From contig NZ_WJYA01000008.1 in NCBI RefSeq assembly GCF_009709615.1, positions 62,001-126,000 on the forward strand: a stretch of DNA of 64,000 bases, read 5' to 3'. The position numbers and the translations under genes were made by a program. Position 1 is the stretch's first letter, and each line of letters begins with the position of its first letter. This document shows positions 16,945-25,906 of the stretch, one piece after another. The notes below the pieces were generated by a model that made no database searches, was not told the origin of the DNA, and was given only the letters and a program-made list of their open reading frames with translations. This DNA comes from Winogradskyella ouciana. Its GTDB lineage: Bacteria; Bacteroidota; Bacteroidia; Flavobacteriales; Flavobacteriaceae.

Positions 16945-17490
16945 ATGACTGAACAAGAATTGTACAAATTGAGATTTCCTATAGGTGAGTTTGAAAAGCC
17001 CTCTCATATTACAGAACAACATTTACAAGAATGGATTGATGCCATTGAGACCTTACCTCAGCGAATTATATCAGTGACCAGTAATCTCAGTGACAAAGAA
17101 CTTAGTTATAAATACAGACCTGACGGTTGGACAATTAGGCAAGTTGTACATCACTGCGCAGATAGCCATATAAATAGTATTATAAGATTTAAATTAGCGT
17201 TAACGGAAGATTCGCCAACCATAAAACCCTATTTTGAAGATCGATTTGCCAAACTCATTGACTATAACGAACCGCTAGATGATGCCATATCTATACTTAA
17301 GGGAGTACACAACAAACTTGGTATATTGCTTAGAAGCTTTTCTAAAGATGATTTAAAAAGAGAGTTTGTTCACCCAGAATATGGGAAGCGTTACTCTATA
17401 GAAGAAACCATCGGTGTTTATGCCTGGCATAGTAATCATCATTTTGCACATATAGAGCAAGCACTTCGCTATAAAGGTGAATTTAATTAA
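16945..17490 (+). CDS. DinB/YfiT-type metal-dependent transferase
   Basis: A 181-residue four-helix-bundle protein of the DinB/YfiT family. It closely matches B. subtilis YfiT: a start like RFPIGEFEKP, a central GWTIRQVVHHCADSH, and NHHFAHIEQAL near the end, supplying the metal-binding His residues. Firmicutes relatives include bacillithiol S-transferases; whether this organism makes bacillithiol cannot be judged here. It is probably cytoplasmic. It ends 10 bases before a bidirectional terminator that separates it from the convergent gene. Confidence 0.85.
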   Translation: MTEQELYKLRFPIGEFEKPSHITEQHLQEWIDAIETLPQRIISVTSNLSDKELSYKYRPDGWTIRQVVHHCADSHINSIIRFKLALTEDSPTIKPYFEDRFAKLIDYNEPLDDAISILKGVHNKLGILLRSFSKDDLKREFVHPEYGKRYSIEETIGVYAWHSNHHFAHIEQALRYKGEFN

Positions 17491-17500
17491 AACGTTTTTT

Positions 17501-17538
17501 AGCAAAAAGCCCAGGAATAATTTCTGGGCTTTTTTGCT
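17501..17538. terminator. bidirectional terminator
   Basis: AGCAAAAAGCCCAG and CTGGGCTTTTTTGCT form a long stem around a nine-base loop. The A-run on one side and T-run on the other would end transcription in both directions, between the convergent DinB gene and the carboxypeptidase-regulatory gene. Confidence 0.8.
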
Positions 17539-17564
17539 ATTAATTATAATCAAACCATGAAAAT

Positions 17565-18863
17565 TTAAGGTGTTCCATTAGCAGATTGCTCTCTTTCTCT
17601 CTCTTTTTCCTTTTCAATGCTCTTTCTAATTTTTTCTATGGCAGATTCTATAGATTTATCTGGCTCAATTAAATTGTACTGTCCCCAAAAATTTGGATCT
17701 GAAAAACCCGAAATAGCATCAGTAATTATTACCGTTGGTCTTAACCTGTCTTTATTTCTAATCTTAATATCTGAGGTATTTATTTCCCAATCGGTAACTG
17801 CCATTTCGCTAGATAACGTATAGACTTTATTGAAAATCTCTCGTTTTTTATTCACCTTAAATTTTAAACTCAAGTTAGAGTAGCTGTAATACCATTTTCC
17901 ATTTTTAGCTTTATAATCTACTCTATAGTTAGCCTCTAATGGGTACACTACAACATCTCTAGGCTTCTTTTTAACCAGAAGGTTTTTGGTCTTGCTTTTA
18001 TTACTCACATCCAAAGAGTAGTTAGCACTAACCAATGCCAGTGACTGTGTATCTATATAAAGTTTACCGTTGTAGTTAAGATTTAAGCCGTTATTTCTCG
18101 GTCTAAAATTAACCACATAAACATTTCTATTATTCACTGTTGAAGGCGAATCAAAAGAAAATCTATAACTACTAATGGTCTCATCGGTAAAAATATATTC
18201 AGGGTATTTCATAATATCCAAATATATTGTGGAGAATGGACCACCTTGCAATTTTACGGAAACTGTATCCAAACGCTTATAGTCTGTGCTTTTTCTTGCC
18301 TTACCAAGTTTTATAGCATCACGCTGAGAAGATGTATGAGGTTGCTTTAAAATATTAACAACAGCTTCTGTTAAGGATACATTTCTATTACGGCGTTTTA
18401 TGGTTTCCCTGTAAAAAGCAGTCATGTATACCGACTCGTTCATAACGTTGTTGTTCTTTTCCTTAAAAACTCTACGTACCAGTTTCTCAGCATCCTTAAA
18501 AGCAGAAATACTAACAGCCGTTAACTCTGTTACAGCTTCATAGAGTTTAATTTTGTTTCCGTCTTTAGATAACTCCGAAAGTGGGAGTACACGTGTGTTA
18601 TAACCTAAAAGGCTAACAATCACTTTAGAATCCAAATACTTAGTAGGAACTTTTAGTGTAAACTCACCTTCAGAATTTGTTATTGTACTAATATTGGTCT
18701 CATTCACATTAAGACTAACAGCCTCTAAAGTTCTATTGGATTTTCCATCAACAACCACTCCGTTATACTCAGTAAAATCTGACTGCGCATTTAAAGTAAA
18801 AGTCATTAGTAACATGGCAATGCATGTACTGATACAAGTTTTGTAAAAATATATTGTTTTCAT
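17565..18863 (-). CDS. secreted carboxypeptidase-regulatory-domain protein
   Basis: A 432-residue protein with a signal peptide (start MKTIYF, cleavage near NAQSDF). Residues about 38-100 form the carboxypeptidase-regulatory-like beta-sandwich (GVVVDGKSNRTLEAVSLNV, ISTITNSEGEFTLKVP, VIVSLLGYNTRVLPL) common in Bacteroidota envelope proteins. The rest is a long beta-rich domain of unknown function (SVYMTAFYRETIKRRNRNVSLTEA, then SFDSPSTVNNRNVYVVNF), resembling the DUF5686-associated proteins found in Bacteroidota. The start at 18863 is preferred over a position six codons upstream. It is probably periplasmic or associated with the outer membrane. Confidence 0.72.
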   Translation of the reverse strand: MKTIYFYKTCISTCIAMLLMTFTLNAQSDFTEYNGVVVDGKSNRTLEAVSLNVNETNISTITNSEGEFTLKVPTKYLDSKVIVSLLGYNTRVLPLSELSKDGNKIKLYEAVTELTAVSISAFKDAEKLVRRVFKEKNNNVMNESVYMTAFYRETIKRRNRNVSLTEAVVNILKQPHTSSQRDAIKLGKARKSTDYKRLDTVSVKLQGGPFSTIYLDIMKYPEYIFTDETISSYRFSFDSPSTVNNRNVYVVNFRPRNNGLNLNYNGKLYIDTQSLALVSANYSLDVSNKSKTKNLLVKKKPRDVVVYPLEANYRVDYKAKNGKWYYSYSNLSLKFKVNKKREIFNKVYTLSSEMAVTDWEINTSDIKIRNKDRLRPTVIITDAISGFSDPNFWGQYNLIEPDKSIESAIEKIRKSIEKEKEREREQSANGTP

Positions 18864-18958
18864 AGCGTAATTATTTAGCAATTAACCCTTACTAAGATAC
18901 GAAAAATGCATGGAGTTGCCTATAAACCAAAATGTTAAAAAGTAAATAATGATAATTC

Positions 18959-20020
18959 TTAACTTCTTTTTTGCTTTCTAAAAGCTGAAGGTGTTTCGTC
19001 GGTAAACTTTGTAAACGCCTTATAGAAAGTCACTTTATTATTAAAACCACTCTCTAAAGCAATCGCCTCAATTTTGTAGTGATCGTATTTTGGGTCGTGT
19101 AGGTGTTGTTTCGCAGTTTCAATTCTGTGTTTATTAACATAGTCGTTAAAGTTCTCATCTATCAATACAGAAAATGTTTGTGATACATGGTGCGACTTCT
19201 CGTTTAAGGCTTTTCCCAGGGTTAAAATGCTTAAATTATTATCTAAAAATAGCTGATCGTTATTGAATGCGTCTTCTATCTTAGATTTTATGCGGATCAT
19301 ATCCTTTTGCGAAAGATTAGAGCTAAAGTATTTTTTGCGAATCTTTTTTAGAAAATCTGGATTTTTGAATAACAGATAGCCAATCCCAAAAATCATTAAT
19401 GTAAGTATAAGGTAGTACGACGCAAAATCCCTCCAACCATCTGCATAATGGGTAAGGTAGGAAATAAGAATTGTAGAACACACATAAGCTACAACCAAAA
19501 ATAAAGCATATTGAATCCGCTCTGTTGACAGTACCAATCTTTTAGAAAACAGAAATACGGAACATCCAATAGCGTAAACACCCATTTGTATGGCTAAAAA
19601 GTAATTCCAACGCATGGTTCTATTTACAAAGTTCTCTAAGATATATTCATTGCGCAATTGGCTTTCCATTAACAACACATCACCATAGCCTATCCAAAAA
19701 ACAACAATGGGTATTAAATGCAATGTATCTACTAAACGAAGTTTCTTTTTGTCTTGAAGAACACACTGCAAATGGACGAAGAGCAGAGGACCAAAAAGCA
19801 TGGCGACTTCATAATAAAACCAACTTCTAAATTTCGGATAGATTATGCCTATCTCACTCGAACCGTATAAAAACAATAAAATATGAAAACCAACCAGCGC
19901 TATAAGCAAAGACAATGTTGTATTACGGAGATTGCGTTCCTTAAAAAAAACACCACCAGCTACAAAAAAGGCTATAAAAACTTGAGCGAATAGTATATAT
20001 CGAATGATATCCAAGAGCAA
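18959..20020 (-). CDS. AraC-family regulator with N-terminal membrane domain
   Basis: A 353-residue membrane-anchored regulator. Residues 1-225 form about seven hydrophobic segments; residues about 250-350 are an AraC-type double helix-turn-helix (ILTLGKALNEKSHHVSQTFS, then AIALESGFNNKVTFYKAFTKFTDETPSAFRK). Membrane AraC proteins of this kind are common in Flavobacteriia and may sense envelope or lipid cues. The frame lacks an ATG start: a TTG at 20020 opens it right after an in-frame stop, and a second TTG at 20014 is possible. It lies downstream of argS on the same strand. Confidence 0.85.
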   Translation of the reverse strand: MLLDIIRYILFAQVFIAFFVAGGVFFKERNLRNTTLSLLIALVGFHILLFLYGSSEIGIIYPKFRSWFYYEVAMLFGPLLFVHLQCVLQDKKKLRLVDTLHLIPIVVFWIGYGDVLLMESQLRNEYILENFVNRTMRWNYFLAIQMGVYAIGCSVFLFSKRLVLSTERIQYALFLVVAYVCSTILISYLTHYADGWRDFASYYLILTLMIFGIGYLLFKNPDFLKKIRKKYFSSNLSQKDMIRIKSKIEDAFNNDQLFLDNNLSILTLGKALNEKSHHVSQTFSVLIDENFNDYVNKHRIETAKQHLHDPKYDHYKIEAIALESGFNNKVTFYKAFTKFTDETPSAFRKQKRS

Positions 20021-20068
20021 TTATTTTATTGGATACAATGTAATATTTATTTTTTGCTTAAAGAAACC

Positions 20069-21850
20069 CTACATACGCTCAGGTACTTCAATACCTAAAA
20101 CACGAAATGCATTTTTAATAGTTTGCCCAACCGATCTAGACAAGGCTACTCTAAACCCTTTTTCCTCATCAGTGTCTGCTCCAAGAATGGACACATTTTG
20201 ATAAAACGAATTAAAATCCTTCACTAAATCGTAAGTGTAGTTAGCGATTAGAGCAGGACTGTGTTGTTCAGCCGCATTTTGAATCACCTCTGGGAATTGC
20301 TCTAGCTGTTTTAACAACTGCTTTTCCTTTTCGTGTAAAACAATCTGGTCTCTGAGCGAAGTCGAAGTGACATCAGAGTCAGATTTTCTTAATATCGACT
20401 GAATCCTCGCATAGGTGTATTGAATAAACGGTCCCGTATTCCCTTGAAAATCGATAGACTCTTTCGGGTCGAACAATATTCTTTTTTTAGGATCTACTTT
20501 TAGGATGTAGTATTTAAGTGCTCCTAAGCCAATGGTTTTATAAAGTGTTTTCTTTTCCTCTTCTGAGTATTCATCGAGTTTACCGAGTTCCTTGGAAATT
20601 TCTTCAGCCGTATTTGCCATCTCCTCTATTAAATCATCGGCATCTACTACAGTTCCTTCTCTACTCTTCATTTTGCCACTTGGCAAATCTACCATACCGT
20701 AACTTAAATGGTATAGATTTTTCGCCCAATCGAAACCAAGTTTTTTCAGTATTAAAAACAAAACCTTAAAATGATAATCTTGTTCGTTACCTACGGTATA
20801 TACCATTCCACCAACATCAGGATAATCCTTAATACGTTGAATTGCCGTACCAATATCTTGGGTCATATAAACCGCAGTGCCGTCACTACGTAACACGATT
20901 TTTTCATCTAGCCCTTCATCGGTTAAATCGCACCAAACAGAACCATCGTTTTTTTTGTAAAACACTCCCGTTTTCAGTCCTTCGGCAATAAATTCTTTAC
21001 CTAATAAATAGGTTTGGCTTTCGTAATAATATTTATCAAAATCAACACCAATAGCTTTGTAGGTCTCTTCAAAACCATCATAAACCCAATTGTTCATTTT
21101 TTCCCAAAGGGCAACGACGTCTTTATCACCAGCTTCCCATTTGCGCAGCATATCTTGGGCTTCCAATAAAATTGGTGCATTCTTTTTGGCATCTTCTTCA
21201 GAGTGTCCTTGGGATACTAATTCTGAAATTTCTTTTTTATAAGCCTTATCAAATTCTACATAATAATTCCCAACCAACTTATCACCTTTCAATCCCGTAG
21301 ATTGTGGTGTTTCACCATTCCCGAAACGTTGCCAAGCCAGCATACTTTTACAAATATGAATGCCTCTATCATTAATGATTTGGGTTTTGTAAACTTTTTT
21401 ACCAGACGCTTTTAAAATTTCGGCAACCGAATATCCTAAAAGTACATTTCTAATATGGCCTAAGTGTAATGGCTTGTTGGTGTTTGGCGAAGAATACTCT
21501 ACCATTATAGCCTTATCATCCTTTAGCTCAACAAAACCAAAGTTGGTCTTATCCTTAATCTCGTTGAAGAAATTGAAATAATAAGCATCGTCAATTTCTA
21601 TATTCAAAAAGCCTTTTACAACATTAAAACCTTTAACCAAGTCCACATGGTCTTGCAAATATTGCCCAACTTGCTCTCCAATGACTGCAGGATTACCTTT
21701 CACCACACGCAACATTGGGAATACTACAACCGTAATATCACCTGCAAACTCCTTGCGAGTCGCCTGAAATTCCACAGATTCCAATTCCGATTGAAAAAGT
21801 GCTTTTACAGCGGCTTTTACGTATACTTCTAAAGTGTCTTGAAGGTTCAT
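20069..21850 (-). CDS. argS: arginyl-tRNA synthetase
   Basis: ArgRS charges tRNA-Arg. The 593-residue enzyme has the N-terminal tRNA-binding domain (1-115), the class I signature SSPNTNKPLHLGHIRN (HIGH-like) in the Rossmann core, the KMSKS-equivalent GKMKSREGTVV, and the C-terminal DALR anticodon-binding domain (GNTGPFIQYTYARIQSILRK to NAFRVLGIEVPERM). A degenerate CTTCGAC..GCTCAG repeat (20350-20378) is read in frame between the core and the DALR domain, giving SDSDVTSTSLRDQ. Confidence 0.97.
   Translation of the reverse strand: MNLQDTLEVYVKAAVKALFQSELESVEFQATRKEFAGDITVVVFPMLRVVKGNPAVIGEQVGQYLQDHVDLVKGFNVVKGFLNIEIDDAYYFNFFNEIKDKTNFGFVELKDDKAIMVEYSSPNTNKPLHLGHIRNVLLGYSVAEILKASGKKVYKTQIINDRGIHICKSMLAWQRFGNGETPQSTGLKGDKLVGNYYVEFDKAYKKEISELVSQGHSEEDAKKNAPILLEAQDMLRKWEAGDKDVVALWEKMNNWVYDGFEETYKAIGVDFDKYYYESQTYLLGKEFIAEGLKTGVFYKKNDGSVWCDLTDEGLDEKIVLRSDGTAVYMTQDIGTAIQRIKDYPDVGGMVYTVGNEQDYHFKVLFLILKKLGFDWAKNLYHLSYGMVDLPSGKMKSREGTVVDADDLIEEMANTAEEISKELGKLDEYSEEEKKTLYKTIGLGALKYYILKVDPKKRILFDPKESIDFQGNTGPFIQYTYARIQSILRKSDSDVTSTSLRDQIVLHEKEKQLLKQLEQFPEVIQNAAEQHSPALIANYTYDLVKDFNSFYQNVSILGADTDEEKGFRVALSRSVGQTIKNAFRVLGIEVPERM
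20350..20378. repeat. CTTCGAC..GCTCAG repeat inside argS
   Basis: TCTGAGCGAAGTCGAAGTGA on the plus strand is a near-canonical copy of a repeat also seen at 59579-59606 and, degraded, at 45243-45264. Its ends CTCTGA and TCAGAG are inverted. Here it is translated without breaking the argS frame. Confidence 0.6.
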
Positions 21851-21884
21851 TTTCTACTTTGCCTTTTGGTGTTTAAAACGCTTG

Positions 21885-21892
21885 CAAAGATA
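21885..21892 (-). promoter_or_regulatory. candidate -7 element of argS
   Basis: Minus-strand TATCTTTG fits TAnnTTTG and lies 34 bases before the argS ATG. The -33 region is AT-rich without a clear TTTG. Confidence 0.4.
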
Positions 21893-21971
21893 GGAGTTTT
21901 ATTGTTTTATTAAGATTTTGAATCATCTTAATTCCCTATTTTTAAGGAAGAAAAAATACATCAATCAAAAA

Positions 21972-22337
21972 ATGGAAAGAAAAGAACATTTACTGAAGGG
22001 TATTCCTGTTTTAGCATCCTTAAATATTAAAAAAACTGTTGATTTCTATAAAACCAAACTTGGTTTTAATCGTGTAGGTTATTTAGATGATAATTATGCC
22101 ATTATAGCCAGAGATAAATTTGTAGTTCACTTCTGGAAATGCAATGACAAAATCCATCCCGAAAACACAAGTTGCTACGTGGATGTTAAGGACATTGACA
22201 CGCTTTATGAGGAATTAAAACCTTTTGGTGTAATTCATCCTAATGGACCATTAGAAGATAAACCTTATGGCATGCGCGAATTTGCCATTTTAGATGAAGA
22301 TGGGAATTTAATTAAATTTGGGCAAGAGCTTGAGTGA
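21972..22337 (+). CDS. VOC family protein, bleomycin-resistance-like
   Basis: A 121-residue cytoplasmic protein of the vicinal oxygen chelate fold: LASLNIKKTVDFYKTKLGF in the first module and MREFAILDEDGNLIKFGQ in the second. It resembles bleomycin-resistance (BRP/Ble) family members that bind ligands without catalysis. An alternative ATG 54 bases upstream would add 18 residues (MNHLNSLFLRKKKYINQK) absent from homologues, so 21972 is preferred. Whether it confers resistance to anything is unknown. Confidence 0.75.
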   Translation: MERKEHLLKGIPVLASLNIKKTVDFYKTKLGFNRVGYLDDNYAIIARDKFVVHFWKCNDKIHPENTSCYVDVKDIDTLYEELKPFGVIHPNGPLEDKPYGMREFAILDEDGNLIKFGQELE

Positions 22338-22753
22338 TAAAATCACCTGTTTTTGGAGAATCAATGCCTTTTTGATTTTGAGCATAAAGCGCTTCCAGCT
22401 TTCGACTTATTTAATCTTAACTAATTAATTAGCAGCATATTACAAATATCGTGCATTTCATCGATAAAATGGTCGTTTTTCCATGATTTCTGCCGTTAAT
22501 CGATACAACATTTTTTTCAATATTTTCATCGGTCAGTTTATCTAATTTATTGGTATTAAATCCCAATTATTAGTGTATTTGAGCACATTATGGCATTTTT
22601 GGTAGGCTATTAACAAATGTCCCAAACATTAATGAGGCTTAATTATCGAACATTAACCACGTCGTTATTGTTTAGTGTTGACTTACTTTTAGCATCCCTC
22701 TATAAAAGTTATATACACCAAAACATTGCACTTCGTCTTTCAATCAGGCAAGT
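22338..22753. other. 416-base non-coding region before the histidine kinase
   Basis: No plausible gene or tRNA is seen in this AT-rich stretch. The only structure I note is an imperfect inverted repeat: ATCGAT (22460-22465) and ATCGAT (22499-22504) flank ATGG and CCAT arms. No TAnnTTTG match with a -33 partner is seen near the kinase start, so its promoter is not identified. The region is long for this tightly packed genome and probably holds regulatory sites. Confidence 0.4.
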
Positions 22754-24808
22754 ATGAAGCAGTTATTGACATTAGCTTCGTGTCTTGTTTCATTCTTCAT
22801 TTTTTCACAAAATGATAGAATAGACGACCTTACCGTACAATTAGCTTATCAAAAAGCTGATTCTACAAAGGTTGACCTATCGCTAATGCTCATTGATGAA
22901 CTCTACGCCGTTGAAGACTACAAAAAAGCGTTACTCTACATTAATCAAACTGCTAAACTGTCTGAAAGCTTAAATTACACTAAAGGCTTAGCAGAAAGCA
23001 CATACTACAGAGCCTTAATCTATACGCAGCGTAACGATTACTACAATGCCATTGATAATTACGATAAATCCAGAAAATATTATCTACAAATCAGTGATAC
23101 TCTAGGCATCGCTAAAGTGAGTAACAGCATTGGACTTATTGAAATAAGGCGCGGCAACTATGCTGTTGGACTTAAAAACTCGCTTTCTGCAATTGACATT
23201 TTTGAAAAGCAAGACCTAAAAGATGAACTCAGCTCTGCCTACAACAATTTGGCTGAAGCTTATTTTAAGACCAATCAAATTGATAAGGCAATTGAATTCA
23301 ATATTAAGGCGCTTGAGGTAAGGGAGCAAATCAATGACCGAAAAGGCATTATAGCATCCACTAAAAATATTGCAGACCTTTATTCTATGCGAAAAGAGCA
23401 TCGCAAAGCCATTGAGTATTACGAAAAGGTTTTGGATATGCTTAACCCAACAAATGATAAAGACGTTCGTGGCGAAATACTTCCGAAGCTTGGTAGCGAG
23501 TACTTACAATTTAAAGAATACGATAAGGCTTCAGACTATTTGGTTGAAGGTTTAAAGTATAACAGAAGGGAAGGCAACCAAGAGGGCATTCTTCGTGCAC
23601 TTAATGCCATTGGTAATTTAAATCTTCAAAAGAAAAAAGTAAGACTTGCTGAAATTCAACTTAACGAAGCCTACACTATCGCTCAAAAAATTGATAACAA
23701 AACTGAGCTATTAGAAAACTATAAGCTACATATTGCTTTAGACTCTACTCGTGGTTATTTTCAGAATGCCTTCTTCTGGCAAAATAAGTATTATGACCTA
23801 AAAGAAGAGTTAGCAGAAACCGACCAACCTGTTTTCCCGACAGATGTTGAACCTTTAGATTTACATGACTCTAACCCAATTGAAGATGACATCAACAATT
23901 TTGAAGAAAACAGTACTGATGGCAAAAAGACTTGGCTAGACAACCCTTTGATTTTATATGGAGCTCTTGCTGCCACGGCACTATTACTTGTATTATTGTT
24001 ATTCATTTTTATTAAAAACAGAAAACAAAAAGCAACCATAGCAGAACAAAAAGAAAAATTAGAACAGGAGAAAGTTAGAAATGAAGCAATCTTAGAACAG
24101 ACCCATCATCTTGAGGAAGTCAACCAAGTGAAGGACAAACTCTTCTCAATAGTTTCCCATGACTTAAAGGATTCCATATCATCTATAAAGGCTTTTCTCG
24201 ATTTACTAAAAGAAGACAGTATATCTAAAGAAGAGTTTAGAGAACTTATACCTGAGTTGAGTGAAAATGCCAATAATGCGTCTTCACTCTTGTTCAATTT
24301 ATTAAACTGGTCTAAATCACAAATGCAAAGTTTAGAGCCAAAACCAGAATTGTTTAATATTCAGGAAGTCTTCCACACCAAAATGGCATTGGTAGAACAA
24401 AAGGTTGAAGACAAACGCATTGTGCTTATTGATGAATCTCAGCGTGACTTTATTTATGCAGATAGAAGCATGGTAGAAATCGTGATTCAGAATTTAATCA
24501 CTAATGCCGTTAAGTTTAGTAGAACTGGTGATGTTATTACAATTTCAAATCAAGATGTTAATGGCAAAGCACTTATTTGTGTTGAAGATACAGGTGTAGG
24601 TATTTCTAGAGAAAATATTGATAAGCTTTTTAATGCCAATAAAAATTTTACGACCGTTGGTACTAAAAACGAAAAAGGTACTGGGCTCGGACTTACAATT
24701 GCTAAAGATTTAGTAGAGTTAAACAACGGAAGAATCTGGGTAGAAAGTACTGAAAATGTCGGTAGTAAGTTCTTTATAGAACTTCCAAAGGCGGCTCCAA
24801 TAGCTTAG
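22754..24808 (+). CDS. orphan sensor histidine kinase with periplasmic TPR repeats
   Basis: A 684-residue kinase with an N-terminal signal peptide (MKQLLTLASCLVSFFIFSQ). Residues about 25-330 are tetratricopeptide repeats (NYAVGLKNSLSAIDIFEKQ, KAIEFNIKALEVREQINDR, KAIEYYEKVLDML). One transmembrane segment is at about 397-419, then a coiled coil. The HisKA motif FSIVSHDLKDS places the phosphorylated His at 469. The HATPase domain has N-box QNLITNAVKFSR, DTGVGIS and GTGLGLTIAKDL. No response regulator is adjacent. The layout is typical of Bacteroidota TPR kinases; the signal is unknown. Confidence 0.93.
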   Translation: MKQLLTLASCLVSFFIFSQNDRIDDLTVQLAYQKADSTKVDLSLMLIDELYAVEDYKKALLYINQTAKLSESLNYTKGLAESTYYRALIYTQRNDYYNAIDNYDKSRKYYLQISDTLGIAKVSNSIGLIEIRRGNYAVGLKNSLSAIDIFEKQDLKDELSSAYNNLAEAYFKTNQIDKAIEFNIKALEVREQINDRKGIIASTKNIADLYSMRKEHRKAIEYYEKVLDMLNPTNDKDVRGEILPKLGSEYLQFKEYDKASDYLVEGLKYNRREGNQEGILRALNAIGNLNLQKKKVRLAEIQLNEAYTIAQKIDNKTELLENYKLHIALDSTRGYFQNAFFWQNKYYDLKEELAETDQPVFPTDVEPLDLHDSNPIEDDINNFEENSTDGKKTWLDNPLILYGALAATALLLVLLLFIFIKNRKQKATIAEQKEKLEQEKVRNEAILEQTHHLEEVNQVKDKLFSIVSHDLKDSISSIKAFLDLLKEDSISKEEFRELIPELSENANNASSLLFNLLNWSKSQMQSLEPKPELFNIQEVFHTKMALVEQKVEDKRIVLIDESQRDFIYADRSMVEIVIQNLITNAVKFSRTGDVITISNQDVNGKALICVEDTGVGISRENIDKLFNANKNFTTVGTKNEKGTGLGLTIAKDLVELNNGRIWVESTENVGSKFFIELPKAAPIA

Positions 24809-24861
24809 TTTATTTATCTACAGTTCTAAATAATCAGAAGCAAATCCCTACGCATAAACGT

Positions 24862-25794
24862 TTAGACCTCCTTAGGAAGAAACACCTCAGCCATCATACA
24901 ACGCGCACTACCACCTCCACAAGTTTCAATAGTCTCTAATGAACTCGACAAAATCGGACAATGTTTTTCTATTCTATTGATTTGGTCTTTTGTTAAACTC
25001 TTGTGAGCAGCTTCACTCATTACCAAATAGCGGCTTTCATTTCCACGTAGTTGTAACATATTGCCAGCAAATTGATGCATCTGTGCTTCTGTAATTGAGA
25101 TTATCTCTTTACCATCTTGCTTTAAATGCTTCACTACATTTTTACGTTCCTTTTTATCATCAATACTGTCCAAACAAATCACAGCGAAATTCTCAGCCAA
25201 ACACATCATTACATTGGTATGGTAAATTGGCAAACGATCACCATCTACAGTTTGGTTGGCGGTAAAAATGACTGGAGTATATTCGAAATCTTCACAGAAT
25301 TCTATAAACAAATCCTCATCTGCTCGTGGTGACAAAGCACAATAGGCTTTTCTGTTCACACGATCCATTAAGATACTTCCCGTGCCTTCTAAAAAAACAC
25401 CTTCATCTTCTGCAGACGTGTAATCAATAATATTTTCAATTTTAAACCCTTCTTTTTCGAGTCTCATAAAGACTTCCTCTCTGCGCTCACGTCTCCTATT
25501 CTCAGCAAACATTGGATATACAGCTACATCACCATTACCATGGAAACTCACCCAGTTATTCGGAAATATAGAGTCTGGAGTATCCCTTAACTTGTCATCT
25601 TCCTCAACAATCACATTAATACCAACAGCTCTCAATTTTTCAACAAAAGCATCAAATTCTTCCTGTGCTTTCGTATTGATTTCAGCATTTTTAATATCTA
25701 AATCTTCCTGAAAATAGTTGTTGACAGCAGTTTGCTCATTCATTCTGAAATTAACAGGACGAATCATTAATATGGTATCTGTGGTTTGTTGCAT
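24862..25794 (-). CDS. ctlX: amidinotransferase-fold hydrolase CtlX
   Basis: A 310-residue enzyme of the arginine deiminase/amidinotransferase (GME) superfamily, matching the citrulline-utilisation hydrolase CtlX. Conserved residues are DSIFPNNWVSFH near residue 74, DEGVFLEGTGS near 131, YHTNVMM (catalytic His) and GGGSARCMMAEVFL with catalytic Cys299. CtlX is proposed to hydrolyse citrulline to ornithine. It is convergent with the TPR kinase gene. Confidence 0.85.
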   Translation of the reverse strand: MQQTTDTILMIRPVNFRMNEQTAVNNYFQEDLDIKNAEINTKAQEEFDAFVEKLRAVGINVIVEEDDKLRDTPDSIFPNNWVSFHGNGDVAVYPMFAENRRRERREEVFMRLEKEGFKIENIIDYTSAEDEGVFLEGTGSILMDRVNRKAYCALSPRADEDLFIEFCEDFEYTPVIFTANQTVDGDRLPIYHTNVMMCLAENFAVICLDSIDDKKERKNVVKHLKQDGKEIISITEAQMHQFAGNMLQLRGNESRYLVMSEAAHKSLTKDQINRIEKHCPILSSSLETIETCGGGSARCMMAEVFLPKEV

Positions 25795-25816
25795 GTATTA
25801 AATTTTGAAAGTTTTG

Positions 25817-25824
25817 CAAAATTA
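25817..25824 (-). promoter_or_regulatory. candidate -7 element of ctlX
   Basis: Minus-strand TAATTTTG fits TAnnTTTG, 22 bases before the ctlX ATG. The -33 position is not convincing. Confidence 0.35.
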
Positions 25825-25879
25825 GTGATTTTTCTAATCTGAATTTTATGATGTTGGCAATTTTTATACTTAAAATCTG

Positions 25880-25887
25880 TAAGTTTG
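25880..25887 (+). promoter_or_regulatory. candidate -7 element of the M14 peptidase gene
   Basis: TAAGTTTG fits TAnnTTTG, 19 bases before the ATG at 25907. An upstream TTG at 25854 lies 23 bases away, slightly long for a -33 element. Confidence 0.35.
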
Positions 25888-25906
25888 AAGTACAATCCTA
25901 TTCATC

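Noticed and set aside
19456..19488. A third GGTAGGA on the plus strand
   Set aside because: At the 16-base spacing the downstream sequence is CACACATAAG, not TGTTNTATA, and it lies inside the AraC-type gene, so it is not a promoter copy.
22338..22753. Possible tRNA or small RNA gene in the long gap
   Set aside because: No T-loop motif (GTTCRAxTC) or cloverleaf arms are visible, and no terminator follows.
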